DNA of 64,000 nucleotides from Phlebiopsis flavidoalba (Eukaryota; Basidiomycota; Agaricomycetes; Polyporales; Phanerochaetaceae), in contig JAOCPU010000012.1 of NCBI GenBank assembly GCA_035772785.1, positions 372,001 to 436,000 on the forward strand, given 5' to 3'. Each line of letters begins with the position of its first letter. Position 1 is the stretch's first letter. The notes beneath the pieces were generated by a model. The model was not told the DNA's origin and made no database searches. It saw nothing but the letters and a program-made list of their open reading frames with translations. A program made the position numbers and the translations under genes. This document shows, piece after piece, positions 36,785-47,408 of this stretch.

Positions 36785-36895
36785 CAAGACTGCTGCCTTT
36801 GGCTAGGCCGCCGCCAGCGAAGCACACGTCTCCAACGTCCTCGACGTCATCATCGTCTGGCACCGGCATGGTAGCACTGGCATTCGACTGACATT
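36785..36895 (+). pseudogene. Relic of a second PHO84-like phosphate transporter
   Basis: A short stretch reads AASEAHVSNVLDVIIVWH, then GSTGIRL, with an in-frame stop just before it. It lines up with AGEAHDVKVLDVIIVWRGLM and GIGIGG of the larger relic at 30.8 kb, including the Asp-Val-Ile-Ile-Val-Trp core. Nothing else of the transporter is recognisable around it. It is an isolated remnant, either of a former tandem copy or of a local duplication. Confidence 0.6.
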
Positions 36896-37118
36896 TCACG
36901 GGTAGCGTCGGGCTAAGCGTGTACAGCATGGAGTATACAAGCATGACTATGACTCCATCTGGTTCCTTGTCGGAACACCCCCTTCGGCTGGTCTCCTCTT
37001 CCATGAACATTTTCCATCCTCGGTGGTGGGGTGGAAAACTCAAGGGTACAACTTCCTCGGAGGTAATAGGTTGACTACAGCAGGTCGCTTGCCCCCCATG
37101 TCAGAAGACGGAACGGGC

Positions 37119-38301
37119 TTAGAGCAATCGCAGAGTGAATGGACATGTGGCCATGCGGATAAGATACTTTCGACATCCGAGGGTGAGAGCTGAAACTCGA
37201 TTCCTGTTGGTTTGTATCGAATGAATATTTTGAATACCGAAGATTCCTTGGAGTGCTGTGATATCTATCTTCGCTGCAGCATTAAAGCGAGAGGGAGTGA
37301 CTGCGAGAAGGACGTGCTTCAACGAGTTGATGTGAGCCCATCGCCGAAAAAGTATCGACTGCAGATAGTGTTTCTGGAGCTGCAGCCGGCCAGAATTTCC
37401 GTCCCCGTAAGCGTCGAACTCCACATGAAGATCCAGAAGGTCCGGTGAAGAGATTGCGGAAAGGAAGGGCTCAATTGAACTTTTTGTGCTCAGGTCGGGA
37501 CAACGACCTTAAGCTTTTGAAGGATAGGGAATGTTTTGGCCGAAGACTCCGACATCATTTTTGCGACGTTGGTGTTGAGAAGGAAGGAAAGGCTGGTCAG
37601 GGACGTAGACGCAGAGAGGTGTTTGAATACGTCATCGGAGAGGTTTATCCTACCAAAGTCAAAGAAAGTGAGATGCTTCAGTGAAGTAATCATGCTGTAG
37701 AGCGGCTCGTAAACATCGGGGTCGTCGAGCCTAAGCTCATCATCGAGCAGACAGAGCTCCTGAATCTGGCAATCAGGGCCTTGCAGGCATTCGGCAAGGT
37801 CTTCAGCGTGATCAGCGAGGTCATATATGGCGAATGACCTTAGCGAAGGTTGGATAAAGGCAACGGCAACGCCGCACATGTTGTCGTGGCAAGTCAACCG
37901 TTCGAGGTTGGGGATTAAGGCGAGGGAATGGGTAGTATTCACGAAGTCGCTCGTATACGGAGAACTCGCGTCTTGAGAAGTGCTCTTTTTCTTCGAAAGT
38001 TCTTGCCATGCAAGGTGAAGCTCACGGATCCGCACGGCCCGTAGTGACGGAACCTGTGCCAATCTTGCTTCCTCTGGTTTTTCTCAATAATTTTCCTTAA
38101 AAAGTTCCAGCAGTGGAGGGGTGGGCCGAGTTACGATTCATGTACGTTTGCTTACTTACAGGATCATCCTTAATCAGTGCTCAACACACGAGCAGGAAGA
38201 CACCGAAATAAGGGGTTCAATCCCATCCATCTTTCTACCACCAAGGCATTTCATAGCCCGGGTCGTCTCGTATAGAAGGTTTTGCAGACCAACGCCATGT
38301 T
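37119..38301 (-). CDS. Second F-box/LRR-type protein
   Basis: A fragment at 38301 reads MALVCKTFYT, the usual second helix of a fungal F-box. A long clean frame at 38062-37490 follows: VPSLRAVRIRELHLAWQELS, THSLALIPNLERLTCHDN, FIQPSLRSFAIYDLADHAED, IQELCLLDDELRLDDPDVYE, SLKHLTFFDFGRINLSDDVF, STSLTSLSFLLNTNVAKMMS and FPILQKLKVVV. These are irregular leucine-rich repeats. A further segment at 37424-37119 (FRRWAHINSLKHVLLAVTPS) continues it after a frame change. The true start lies upstream of 38301 and is not resolved, so the F-box is only partly visible. A role as an SCF substrate receptor is inferred. Confidence 0.5.
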
Positions 38302-38662
38302 GAGTTGGTCTTCCTTTAGCGACATTTACAGGGCTATCCTATCGAGAAATTTTCTGGTTTACGGGCGCACGGAGGCAGTGGTATCTTTGCATCCTGTGGG
38401 AAAGATGGGTATCTGAAGCCAACCGTTTTGGAAAAATTTTTTGAACGACCGCTGGCGTCTTATACGCCATCACAAAGGAGTCCGTGCTTTTCCCATGAAG
38501 TCGCCGCTTCTTGTTCAAACTGTAGTTGATACGCTGGGCTACGCGAATAGAGAATTGGTTATATGGGCTGCTAACGAGATATCCATATAGTCGAAATAAT
38601 TACACACAGCACACAATACACAGATAGCCAACCTCCTTCGCGCACATCAACATAAAACACGA

Positions 38663-39641
38663 TCATGCAGCTGCAATTGCCACGGCAGCCGCGCAGCCGC
38701 AAACGACGGCGACCGGAGCAGTTTCAGGGGCGTTTAGCACCTTTTTCCCCCCCCCCCCCACCAGTGACTCCAGAAGCGGAGGGAGGGAAAAGCGACAGAG
38801 ACAGACGCCAGACGAGGGGGGGTTGGTGACCCCGCGTCAGCAACCGCCTTGACCGTTGAGGCAGTAGCGGGTGGAGTTTTTTTGGGAAATCTTTGCCTTC
38901 TTCTTCTTTTTCATGAGTGGGAACCTGACAGAGGGAAGATGAGCCGCAAGTTATCATAATCCTAGTTTGTGGATACGTACCAGCAGCGACTGCAAGACCT
39001 GGCCTTGTCAACGATCTCCTGGTGTTCGTTGAAGTACTCGCTGTCATCCAGGCGATGCTTCTTCCCTGCGAGCGGCTCCGACGATCCAGAGGGATTAGAA
39101 GGATCGATACCGAGCTTCCGTTCGAGGGCTTCAAGCTTTGCTTTTCTTAGCTTCCTTCTCGGCTTTCAAGCGTGCGGGCTCGCTTTCTATATACTCAGCA
39201 AGCCTGATATACTGCTTGTGAGTGAAATTGATGCTGAGCCCGTATATGGCAGCATACCTCTTCGCTTCCTTAATGGTAACTGAGGTCTCCGGCCGCTGAG
39301 ATCACGGCACGGAGTCGTTGTTGCTCGTCTTCTGGCTGCTCATGCGGCCACCAGCGGCACGCAGCTGAGACCCAAAACCTCCCCTTTCCTCCCAGGAGTC
39401 GGGGAGTTAGTCTCAGCGTGAGCAATCCATCATGTCCTTCGTCTAAGAGGGATGCGACCGGGGTTTCCGGCGAAGGGATTGCGCCAGAGTGAGGGGAGAG
39501 CAGAAGATCATTGCGGGGCAGATCAGGGTAACGCTCAGCGAGAATGTCATAAAGATCCGCGAAACAAGTGTCGCGCGGGAGCGCATACGCTGACAGTAGT
39601 GGAAGGGCGCAAAAGTAGAGACAAGTACGAGTGGTCGACAT
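38663..39641 (-). CDS. SDE2: SDE2-like protein (ubiquitin-fold N-terminus, GGKGG processing site)
   Basis: The ATG at 39641 opens a ubiquitin-like region: DTCFADLYDILAERYPDLPR, LLSPHSGAIPSP, DGLLTLRLTPRLLGGKG. Then, across frames, come GFGSQLRAAGGRMSS, RDLSGRRLSTIKEAKR, AEYIESEPARLKAEKEAKK, LEALERKLGIDPSNPSGSSE, PLAGKKHRLDDSEYFNEHQE and IVDKARS. The invariant GGKGG and the SDE2 C-domain are all present. In the family a deubiquitinase cuts after the GG, and the Lys-started fragment acts in splicing (yeast) or replication stress (human). An intron lies at about 38926-38980. Extra bases are visible in AAGGGGAGG (about 39382), TCCGTGCC, AGACCTCAG and AGTTACC, all within 120 bases. A low-complexity tail contains a G-run near 38750. 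The stop at 38663 is the best fit. Confidence 0.85.
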
Positions 39642-39968
39642 GGTGGTCGGTTTGCAAAGGTGGCGGTGATGGGGGAGAAGGGACTCCGCTGGACCCTGGC
39701 GCCGGCCGGATCGAGGGCGGGAAGTGATCCACGTGGTAAATTGATGCTGCCTCGATCAAGGCGACCGCGCGCTTGAGAGCTTCAGGACGTCATTCCCACA
39801 CACATCGAGCCATCCAGCAACGCACTCTCTCACCCTTCCACTCGCACCAACATCACAAAAGCAAACAGAGGGGTGGCTGAAGGACAGGTATACTACTGTC
39901 TTACTCTCAGTCACTCGGCAGCCTCATAAGCAGCACAGGACTCGTGTCAAGATCGAACACTCGACACG

Positions 39969-41325
39969 ATGCCACCAGCTGTAATACAACACGTTTCTCG
40001 AGGGAATACCCCCTTCACTCCAATGGCCGGTCAAGACCTGCATCTATACGACAGCAACATGTTATGTCCTGTCCGTAGTAACTGGAAACCTGTCACAGGT
40101 TGACAGGATATGGACATTCATGCCGACCATATACACGGCATATTTCGCGTTGTTGCCTCTTTGGCCGCGTGTGTCGCCTTTACCGCTATTCCCGTTCACT
40201 CCAGAAACGGTGATTGACAGCATTGCAACATCGTGGAAACTCACGAGCACTTCTCATGTTCAGCCTTCAGGTACGTATGTTTGTATCGTTCCTCTCGCGA
40301 GGAAATGCTGATCTGTCCTTTATAGACTCTGTGGATGTGGAGGTGACAAAGAACTCCGTATGGACTTTTTGCCACAAACCGTTAACTTAGTTTGATAGAC
40401 TCTCGTACAACACATGGAGGAGAGGTCTCTTTAGCATGTGAGCATCATTTTATAATTCACTCCGAATCAGCCCCTGACCGACTTTCCTCTCAGCCACGAA
40501 GAAGATTACCGCTGGATAGTCCTACGCAATAAGATCCCTGCGTGGTTCCTCCATGTCGTCAACTTCACCTTCATTGGTTAGTGCTCAAACGACGCCCCGA
40601 TCCCTCTCGCTAACGTCATTACCAGCCATCATCCAGAAACATCATCCTCTTCCTCCTCGCCATCCCTACATACATCGCCGTATTCCAGGAGCCCGCTGGT
40701 CTTAGTACCTCAGACTATATCCTCGGCTCCCTGGCTTTGATTGACCTTGCCGTTGAATTCACGGCAGACAACCAACAGTTCTCATTCCAGACTTTCAAGC
40801 ATACAGGCGTTATTGCGAAGAACGAATGGCCTGGAGCCAATATCCAGTGGACTGCAGCGGACGCGAAGCGCGGTTTCGTCACACGAGGCCTCTGGGCGTT
40901 GGTCTCGGCACCCTAACTTCCTCTGCGAGCAGACATTCTGGGTAAGTTAACAATCACGGCTGCGCTGAACAGGTCAATGACGTTCTTAACAGATTCTCAT
41001 GACGCTCTTTCCTATCCTTGCGCCCGAGTCTCCAGCCCCCTCACCCGGGCGGTAGACACGCATTTTACGTCACTTGTGCCGTTGCTCCCCGCCCTGGTTT
41101 TGTGCACGCTGTTTTTTCTCCTCGACGCTGTTCACGGAGTCCATTTCGGCATCCAAGTATCCCAAGGGATACAAGGCTTACCAGCAGCGCGTCGCGATGT
41201 TCGTGCCATTCTTAACGCCTGTTTGGGGATGGTTGCTGCAGATCCAGGGGAAGAAAGCTGACGTGGACGCAATGCTGTTCGGAAACGATGTTAAGTTGAT
41301 CAAGGATAACGTGAAGAAGGACTAG
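39969..41325 (+). CDS. DUF1295 membrane protein, steroid 5-alpha-reductase-like
   Basis: This is a multi-pass membrane protein of the 3-oxo-5-alpha-steroid 4-dehydrogenase/DUF1295 superfamily, whose members reduce lipid or sterol double bonds with NADPH; the substrate here is unknown. From the ATG at 39969 come VDRIWTFMPTIYTAYFALLP, SYNTWRRGLFSI, HEEDYRWIVLRNKIPAWFLH, NIILFLLAIPTYIAVFQEP, GSLALIDLAVEFTADNQQFS, HTGVIAKNEWPGANIQ, RGFVTRGLWAW and SRHPNFLCEQTFW (the family's nucleotide-proximal RHPN motif). ASKYPKGYKAYQQRVAMFVP and GWLLQIQGKKADVDA then lead to a TAG at 41325. Introns lie at about 40272-40324, 40487-40494 and 40577-40622, and at 40940-40991. Single extra bases in CAGAAACATC (about 40637) and GCGTTGG (about 40900) break the frame. 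Confidence 0.86.
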
Positions 41326-41534
41326 ATTTCGGTCATAAATGCCGCGCTCTGGTAAGTTTCCTCGTCGTGCGTCGAAGCTGTAATCATGACCAAAAACGCA
41401 AACCATAGGTTTGTGAGGGCACATTTTTGCGCATACACGAACAATTGTCGTTCACCTTCTTGTTGTACAATGTATAATGGAGTACACGGAATACGCGTCG
41501 TACATATACCAGTAATTTGATTCAGAAATGTAGT

Positions 41535-42815
41535 GTCGCATGTCTCTGGTCACGAACATTATCGACATGACACCTATAAATGCGGTCAAGGATACTCACT
41601 GTATCGTCTACCTCCGTCCCAGCTTTTCGTATCGTCTGACTACACCGTCGTCTCCTGCTGTCCAGACTATCCAGCTGTCGAGCCCACTCGTATGCTTCGT
41701 ACAGCATCACAGTCCGTGCCGACAAGTTCAGCTTGCACGGACGGTCCATCGGGTCGCACATTGGCAACATAAGGCAACCCATCCTCAGTCGCGATGGCCA
41801 GCCCAACATCTACGCCCTCGGAAGATGAAGAAAACGGCAGGAACTCGAGGTCTTCGATGGACGCTGTGTTCCGGGAGAAAGAGACCAGCGGTACCCCCAA
41901 CGACCGCGTGTCGTACACATTCACCACACCCTTCCCAGAACCCGTCGCCAATAGACTGTGGCCCGGAGAGTAGGAAATTGCATTCAACGAGAGCACCTGT
42001 GCCCTTCTGCGAGTGAAATACCGAGCCTTTCGTGCCGAGGTCAAAGGCCTGGAACGTTCCACTCCTCGAGGGGCACAGAATGCCACCTTGTTTCTTGCGT
42101 TTCGACTTCGCGCGAGTCGAGCTCTACGCCGCTCGCCGCAGGCTCGCCATCGGGCGGCACAAGGGACGAGCCTTCTCCCTGCACACCACAAGCTTGCTTG
42201 ACCATGGCGCCCGAGTGTGTGGAGCACCGGGTGCTTGAGCGCACCCCACTCCCGATGGTGGGATCTGTGTGCAGGAGGAGACGTCCAGAGTTAACGTTGC
42301 GTTCCTTTTAGATCCCGAGGGAAGAACTGTAAGTACAACACGCGAGACAATGCCGGGCATGTCACGGCGCAGTCGTGACCTGAGCGTGCGCCACGGGAGA
42401 GATGCGAAGGGGGTCCTTGGATGAAGAGGAGGAGGATCGGCGGGAGGGGATCGAGAGGGCAAAGTCGTTACCTGCTAGTAAGCAGGACGCGGGAGGAGGG
42501 AAGAAGCGCAGGGAGGTGATGGATACTCCTGTGGCATCTATCCTTCGCACTATTTCGGTGTGTAGAATGAAGAGGATGTTGATACGATGTTAGGACTGTG
42601 CAGTCATCGTTACCCAGTGAGCGATTGGGAGCACATCGGGGGCTCACACTCGAAGGTCAGAGATCTTGCGGTACTGATACACAGAGATTGGCACTGGGGA
42701 CTACACATTGACATAAAAAAGCTACTCACTGTATCTTCCCGCAACTGTGGAAGTGGATCAGAATAGGCTGTCGCTGGAACCGGGAGCCACTGTGGTATGA
42801 GAGTATGAGGCAAGC
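41535..42815 (-). CDS. WD40-repeat protein
   Basis: Clear propeller text on the minus strand reads VRRIDATGVSITSLRFFPPP, ASCLLAGNDFALSIPSR, VLSLNAISYSPGHSLLATGS, GKGVVNVYDTRSLGVPLVSF, IEDLEFLPFSSSSEGVDVGL, AIATEDGLPYVANVRPDGPS and DAVRSIRVGS, then in another frame HTSGLDSWIVWTAGDDGVVR. Blade ends VYDTRS and WTAGDDG are typical. The order and the late WTAGDDG.VRRYE resemble a nucleoporin Nup43-type propeller, but I cannot separate that from other WD40 families. Upstream pieces at 42600-42815 (YRKISDLRV, DVLPIAHWVT) probably belong to its N-terminus. The start is not resolved. Frames change near 42200, 42360 and 41690. Confidence 0.65.
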
Positions 42816-43387
42816 GAGGAACATGCGGCCTAGTGTATTCATGCTATATTGTGGAATGAATATCTTCCACATTTTTAAGTTGGAAGGTAGACTTCGACGC
42901 GCGCACTCACCTTAATATCCATCCCAAAAACACCGAATTCTAAGTCGACCACCCTCCCCCTTATAGTCCACGCACATTCCAGCGGTTATGCTCATTAAGC
43001 ATCTTAACAGGTGCACCTTGCCGTGGACTGATTGCTCTCAATACCGTCTTGGTAGCAAGAAACCCAGAACTTATTATCTTCGGGAACTATTCCATCCTTG
43101 ACGTCCGTAATAAGGCTTTCGAAATCTGCCTGGACCGTAGTAATAGGTAGAACGATTGGCGACTGGGACATCTGGACGGGCGTACGCGGAAGCAGGAGAG
43201 AAGCTTCACAAACGTAAGCGCCCTGTATAGCGGATTTGATGCCGCCGTCAGCGCGTGCCAAGTTACAGACCGAGCCCGTCGTTACTTGCAATCGTGAGTC
43301 AATGTCCTCGCAAAGTCTATCGAAGCCTGAAGGTCATTCCAGCAATTTGAAGCTCATTTTCAGAACAAAAACACTCTTGCTTCAACG

Positions 43388-44081
43388 ATGTCCACTTTGA
43401 CGGTCGTAGAAACACCGACCGTGTTGCCACGACCAACGTGCCGATTCCACCAACCTCAGCCACCAATCGTTCAGGTCTCTCGCGTAGCTCTCAACATCCT
43501 CTCAAAAGCGTTTTCAATTCTCCCGGCTATTGGAAAGTGTCAAACATGGACCTTTGCAAGAACGCTACTCTCTCCTTTACACTACTTCCTTTCGAACCTC
43601 TCATACCCCTACTTTACGTCCTTTTCACCTATCATTCTCCTCGCTAGGTTATGCGCTCAAGTTCTAGTGATAGGGCCCTACTCCTTTATTATTTCTTTCT
43701 TGCCGCCGTGCACCCGTTATACACCTTCCTCGGTGCCACGTGCATTATTGCCGCCGCCGTCGGACTATGCGCGCGAGGAGTTGTGTACCTTCTACACGCG
43801 TTTCTTGTTCTCTGAGCCAGAGGAGACCCCCGCTGATCCTTCCACCAACGCACCCTCTCCCTGTCGTGAAGGAGAGCAGCCCACGGCCGAAGACGGGGAA
43901 AAGGGTGTCTATCAAGGAGGAACCAGATGCGTCATAGGACCGATGTTGGCTATCCGAGGTCCCTCAGGGTGAGTGCCATGTTTGATGCAATCTGTTCGCG
44001 TGGTGAAATATGATTCTATGCAGTCGCTTCTACTTCGAGCACACAAGCATAAAGCCCCCATCAGCTAGAAGGCTGCTGTAA
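43388..44081 (+). CDS. Small membrane protein of unknown family
   Basis: The ATG at 43388 reads MSTLTVVETPTVLPRPTCRF, then VALNILSKAFSILPAIG and a hydrophobic stretch FSPIILLARLCAQVLVIGPY, SFIISFL. After a shift near 43705 the next frame continues LYTFLGATCIIAAAVGLCAR and GVVYLLHAFL, giving two to three membrane segments. The cytoplasmic tail is Pro/Glu-rich with KRVSIKEEPDAS. A final intron (about 43970-44026) leads to RFYFEHTSIKPPSARR and a TAA at 44081. I do not recognise a family. The amphipathic Tyr/Pro-rich loop between the segments hints at an ER or lipid-droplet membrane protein, but that is only a guess. Confidence 0.5.
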
Positions 44082-44630
44082 CGGTATGCTCTTCCCCTCA
44101 CCTATTACTCTGGTCTTCGCCTACTCAAGCGTTCCAGGGTAGGCGTTGGACATGCAGGACGCGCTGGATTTCGCAAAGAATCGAATTGCTATGACATAGC
44201 ACGCCTTGCCCACGATCTTCTCTATCGATAGCGAGTAGGGCCGACCAGCGTGCTTAGTCTAGGGCGACATTCACTTGTATCATATCGACATGCACGGCGA
44301 TTTTTGGCGTCGCAGCGAATAGTAGCATCCGCCATACACACATCGGTGGATATACCTGAAAGCGACGCGACGGGCTACCAGACGTCTGCGCTGGAATTGA
44401 CGAAGTATTCGAGGACCCTCCAAACTGAACGCGAAATATTCAACTCTGGTCGTGTGGGCCGCTGAGCCCCATGCGCAGATAGATAGACCGTTGATATCAA
44501 TGTACGAGCCTCCACACGACAAGAGGCGCGAAGTGTAATATTGATAAAGATGTTAGTGTACAAACGTGGATAGCATGGTAGTGGAAACAACAAGTGGACC
44601 GATGAAAAAATGAGAACCTAAGTAAGATGC
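44082..44630. other. Intergenic stretch between convergent genes
   Basis: No reliable coding signal. It presumably holds the 3' ends of the membrane protein (+) and the trimethyllysine dioxygenase (-). Confidence 0.4.
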
Positions 44631-46482
44631 CTATAGTAATGGACTCCAAACACTACGCTCCTGGGCCGTGGCACTAGGCTCAGTGGGAGTGCCGTTTTGG
44701 CTGTCGAACTTCTCGTTGAGGACAGCAAGTTTCGAGCGATACTCGTCAACCCCGATGTACGCTCCGCACATACGACGTTTACACCCGTGAACGCCGAGCG
44801 GCCATGAAGAACACGATGATTGTTCACGACTATGTAAAATATGAGTAGAGGAGTGTGAATGAAAAGGGGAGCACGCACCAACTGCTGTACCAGGGGATAG
44901 CTGGACCCAGTACTCGGAGTCGGGGCTGGTCAGTAGCTTTTGCCACAAACGGATGGCACTGTACCACTCCTCCATCTCCGTCGGGGGGTCAAGTGGTCCA
45001 TGACGCTACGATCATCGTTGTTCCACCTGACCTGCACAAGCTCTTCGCCTACATGCCCGAGCACTGGGTATGCTCTCTCAGGGAAGGGGGTGTAGAGGGA
45101 GCCTGGTTCGCCAGCTGCATGCGCGGGTACGCCTATGCGCGAGAGCGCTTCGTACGCTTGGGGGTAGAGCTCGTGCAAGATGGAGGCGACGTAAAAGCCG
45201 TCAACGAGAAGCGTCGCACCGCCGCTCCCTTCGGTGTGGGAGAGAAGATGGAAGAGCTGAAGGCCACAGGGATCAGTCTAGGATATGTTGTTCAGCTGTC
45301 AATAGATATTCACAAATTGGTGAAAGGAACATACGAAGTAAGTGTTGTCGGTATGTGCGCCCAGCGCGAGAGTGGTGTACGCAGTATCGCCTTTCGCAAG
45401 GTCGGAAGTGAAATCCCAAAACTTGCCGTCTGTATGCGATAAACTTGTGAGACGAGGCTGTAAGTGAGCTTCGGACGATAAGTGCTACGTACATTGCGTT
45501 TCCCGAATGAAGCCTATCCGTGTAGAGAGCTCTTCTGTTGCTTCTCTTGTTGTTGGTACTCCAGAGACAAACGAGAATCCGAATTTATCCTAGAATCTCA
45601 TAAGGCACGGCAGAGGAGCACATGCAATAAACTTACAATGTTTTGCAGCCACTTATGTAACCCTCGCTCGTCTGTAGACATGACTTCTTCGTACGTGACT
45701 GTCGGTGGCGATTGGTCTATTTTCGAGCCCCAAAGAATGGGTCTGTCGCGCGTCAGATACAACTTCAAGCGATCTGCGATCGTACCCACTCGGATTTTTG
45801 CTTCATGCCGCCTGAGCGGGGGATCGTAAGAGTGTGTTTCTCGTAGCCAAGACCACGGATAGAAAGATGTGTGGGGTTTCGCAGATGGCCCTGTCGCGAG
45901 AGATTAGGGGAAAGATTCACTAAATAGTCCCAAGCGGCTCGTACAGTGTACTTCGAGGCCTTCTGGCTTTGATTCGACTTGCGATGGCTTTATGTCGGGA
46001 TGAATCTTTATGAGAAGGTGGGGTGTAAGTATTATTATGAGGCCTTAGAATAAAGCCACGAAAGGACGAACGTCAAGGTGTTGAGGGAGACGCTGATTTC
46101 GTGACGGGGGGTGAAAACATTCGGAACACGGTAGGGGGGGGGGGGAGGGGGGGGGGGGGGGGGAAAAGACGTGCAGTGTCCCGAGACCAGACATGGTGAC
46201 TAGCAAGCGATGAACAAAGCGTAAACATATTCAAGGCTAAATACGCACTACCGAGCCCACTCCTCTGTGTCAAACCCGACCACAACCTTCTTTTCGTCTA
46301 TCCTACTCACTGGGAGGTCGTGACTTCGCACTGCGGCTTGGTCGGCTGGAGGTGGAGACTCTAGGGGTGGCTGATAGGTACGTCGGAGGGCAGCAGCAGC
46401 AGATGCCCAGCGTGAAGCGGTGTGTAATGACCTCGTGCAAGGGGTGTTCGGTGTCGATAGCTGGGTTGGTGTAGTTTAGCAT
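44631..46482 (-). CDS. Epsilon-trimethyllysine 2-oxoglutarate dioxygenase (first step of carnitine synthesis)
   Basis: This Fe(II)/2-oxoglutarate enzyme hydroxylates trimethyllysine, the first step toward carnitine, in mitochondria. The start ATG at 46482 leads, after one shift in an A-run, into an Arg/Ser/Ala-rich leader (RSLHTASRWASAAAALRR) like a mitochondrial presequence. Next come VVVGFDTEEWAR, ECFHP (the Cys/His N-domain), DIKPSQVESKPEGLEVH, YPWSWLRE, ILWGSKIDQSPPTVTYEEVM, GFSFVSGVPTTREATEEL, KFWDFTSDLAKGDTAYTTLA and LGAHTDNTYF (the metal-binding HxD). PCGLQLFHLLSHTEGSGGAT, LLVDGFYVASILHELYPQAY, VQVRWNNDDRSVMDHL, SPDSEYWVQLSPGTAV, NHRVLHGRSAFTG (the distal metal His) and KRRMCGAYIGVDEYRSKLAV follow. 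All catalytic residues are visible. An unusual poly-C tract precedes the ECFHP exon. Confidence 0.92.
46134..46163. repeat. Poly-G/poly-C tract
   Basis: Twelve G, one A and seventeen G lie on the + strand. On the coding strand of the dioxygenase this is a C-tract directly upstream of an exon, where a polypyrimidine tract is expected. It could form a G-quadruplex. Its exact length is unreliable. Confidence 0.8.
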
Positions 46483-47408
46483 GCCGCCATATGACGCTAC
46501 AATGGTGTTGAACGTACGTTGCTAGTCCGAGTTAGAGTGCCTTTACACGTAGATGTGCCGCTGCGGTACGTTATGTTGAGTGCTTTTGTGGCTATGCCAC
46601 CGTTTCGCATAACTTTCGTAACGGTTGACATGATGAATTTATTTTGAATTCAGATGTGGTAGACGAAAATCAATGTGGTATGACCCTCAGAGGAGGAAGA
46701 GGTAGGATGTACTCCGGATCGACTTTTGACGAATGGTAGGGTGCACTAGGTAAAGCTTGGGTATCGCGTGCAAAGTGGAGGCCCTAGTGGGCTAAGAGAG
46801 AGCACACTTTACCGGGGGCGGCATCAGGTGAGGAGGCCACCTCACGTGCGTCAGCATGATTACACTTTGTTCCTGCCGAGACTTGAGAATTTGAGACGGT
46901 TTTTTCGCCCAAACGCTGGAATAAATCTCAGTGAAAGCAGCGAAAACGCGTTGGCGGCCTAACAGGCACTATTTCTCGGACACGATGTTCTCGACAACAG
47001 CCTTAAATTGAGCAGGCGATTTATTAAGGCAAAGTAGCGAAAGCATGTCGATTGCGATACTAGGAGTACAATGTCCATATAGTGTGTGTGTAATAATACA
47101 GAATGTAACCAAGCAGAGCAATATGACAGTTCAAAAGCAGTCAGACCAGCCGAAAAGCTTTTCTTACTCGTCAGAGCTGGCGCTGAATCGTGGGGTCTTG
47201 GACGGTCCCTGGTGGAAGGTGGCTTTGGAGTCCCAGCGGGCGACTCGGTTCTGGTTGCGGGCGGGCAATCCAGCCAGCAACATGGGCTGTGGCATGAAGT
47301 CGGTGGGTGGCAAACTCACGGCGGAGCGTCGCACTCGCAGGCACGCGTGGGCGGAGCATTGATGGTACGCGAGCCCGTCCATCGACCGCGAGCGACGTCT
47401 CTCAGCCT
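46483..47408. other. Intergenic stretch
   Basis: This is upstream of the dioxygenase and downstream of the receptor gene. Open frames here are shadows or of poor composition. I see no gene. It should contain the dioxygenase promoter and the receptor terminator. Confidence 0.4.

Larger units (their letters stand above)
34357..37118. other. Gene-poor stretch with one possible small membrane protein
   Basis: The only open frame worth noting is minus 34828-35151, 107 residues, uninterrupted, with one hydrophobic run (SAFVVILLVVPYYIPFFPPG). I recognise no family. A minus frame of 168 residues at 36208-36714 is basic and of unnatural composition. An 8-bp tandem repeat and a phosphate-transporter relic are listed separately. 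The rest shows nothing I can support. Confidence 0.35.

Noticed and set aside
39270..41325. Programmed ribosomal frameshifting in SDE2 and the DUF1295 gene
   Set aside because: Slippery sites and downstream structures are not conserved among the breaks, and the same kind of break occurs in unrelated genes throughout the window.
44855..45442. 195-residue plus-strand open frame
   Set aside because: It lies antisense to the catalytic core of the trimethyllysine dioxygenase, whose motifs read clearly on the other strand.
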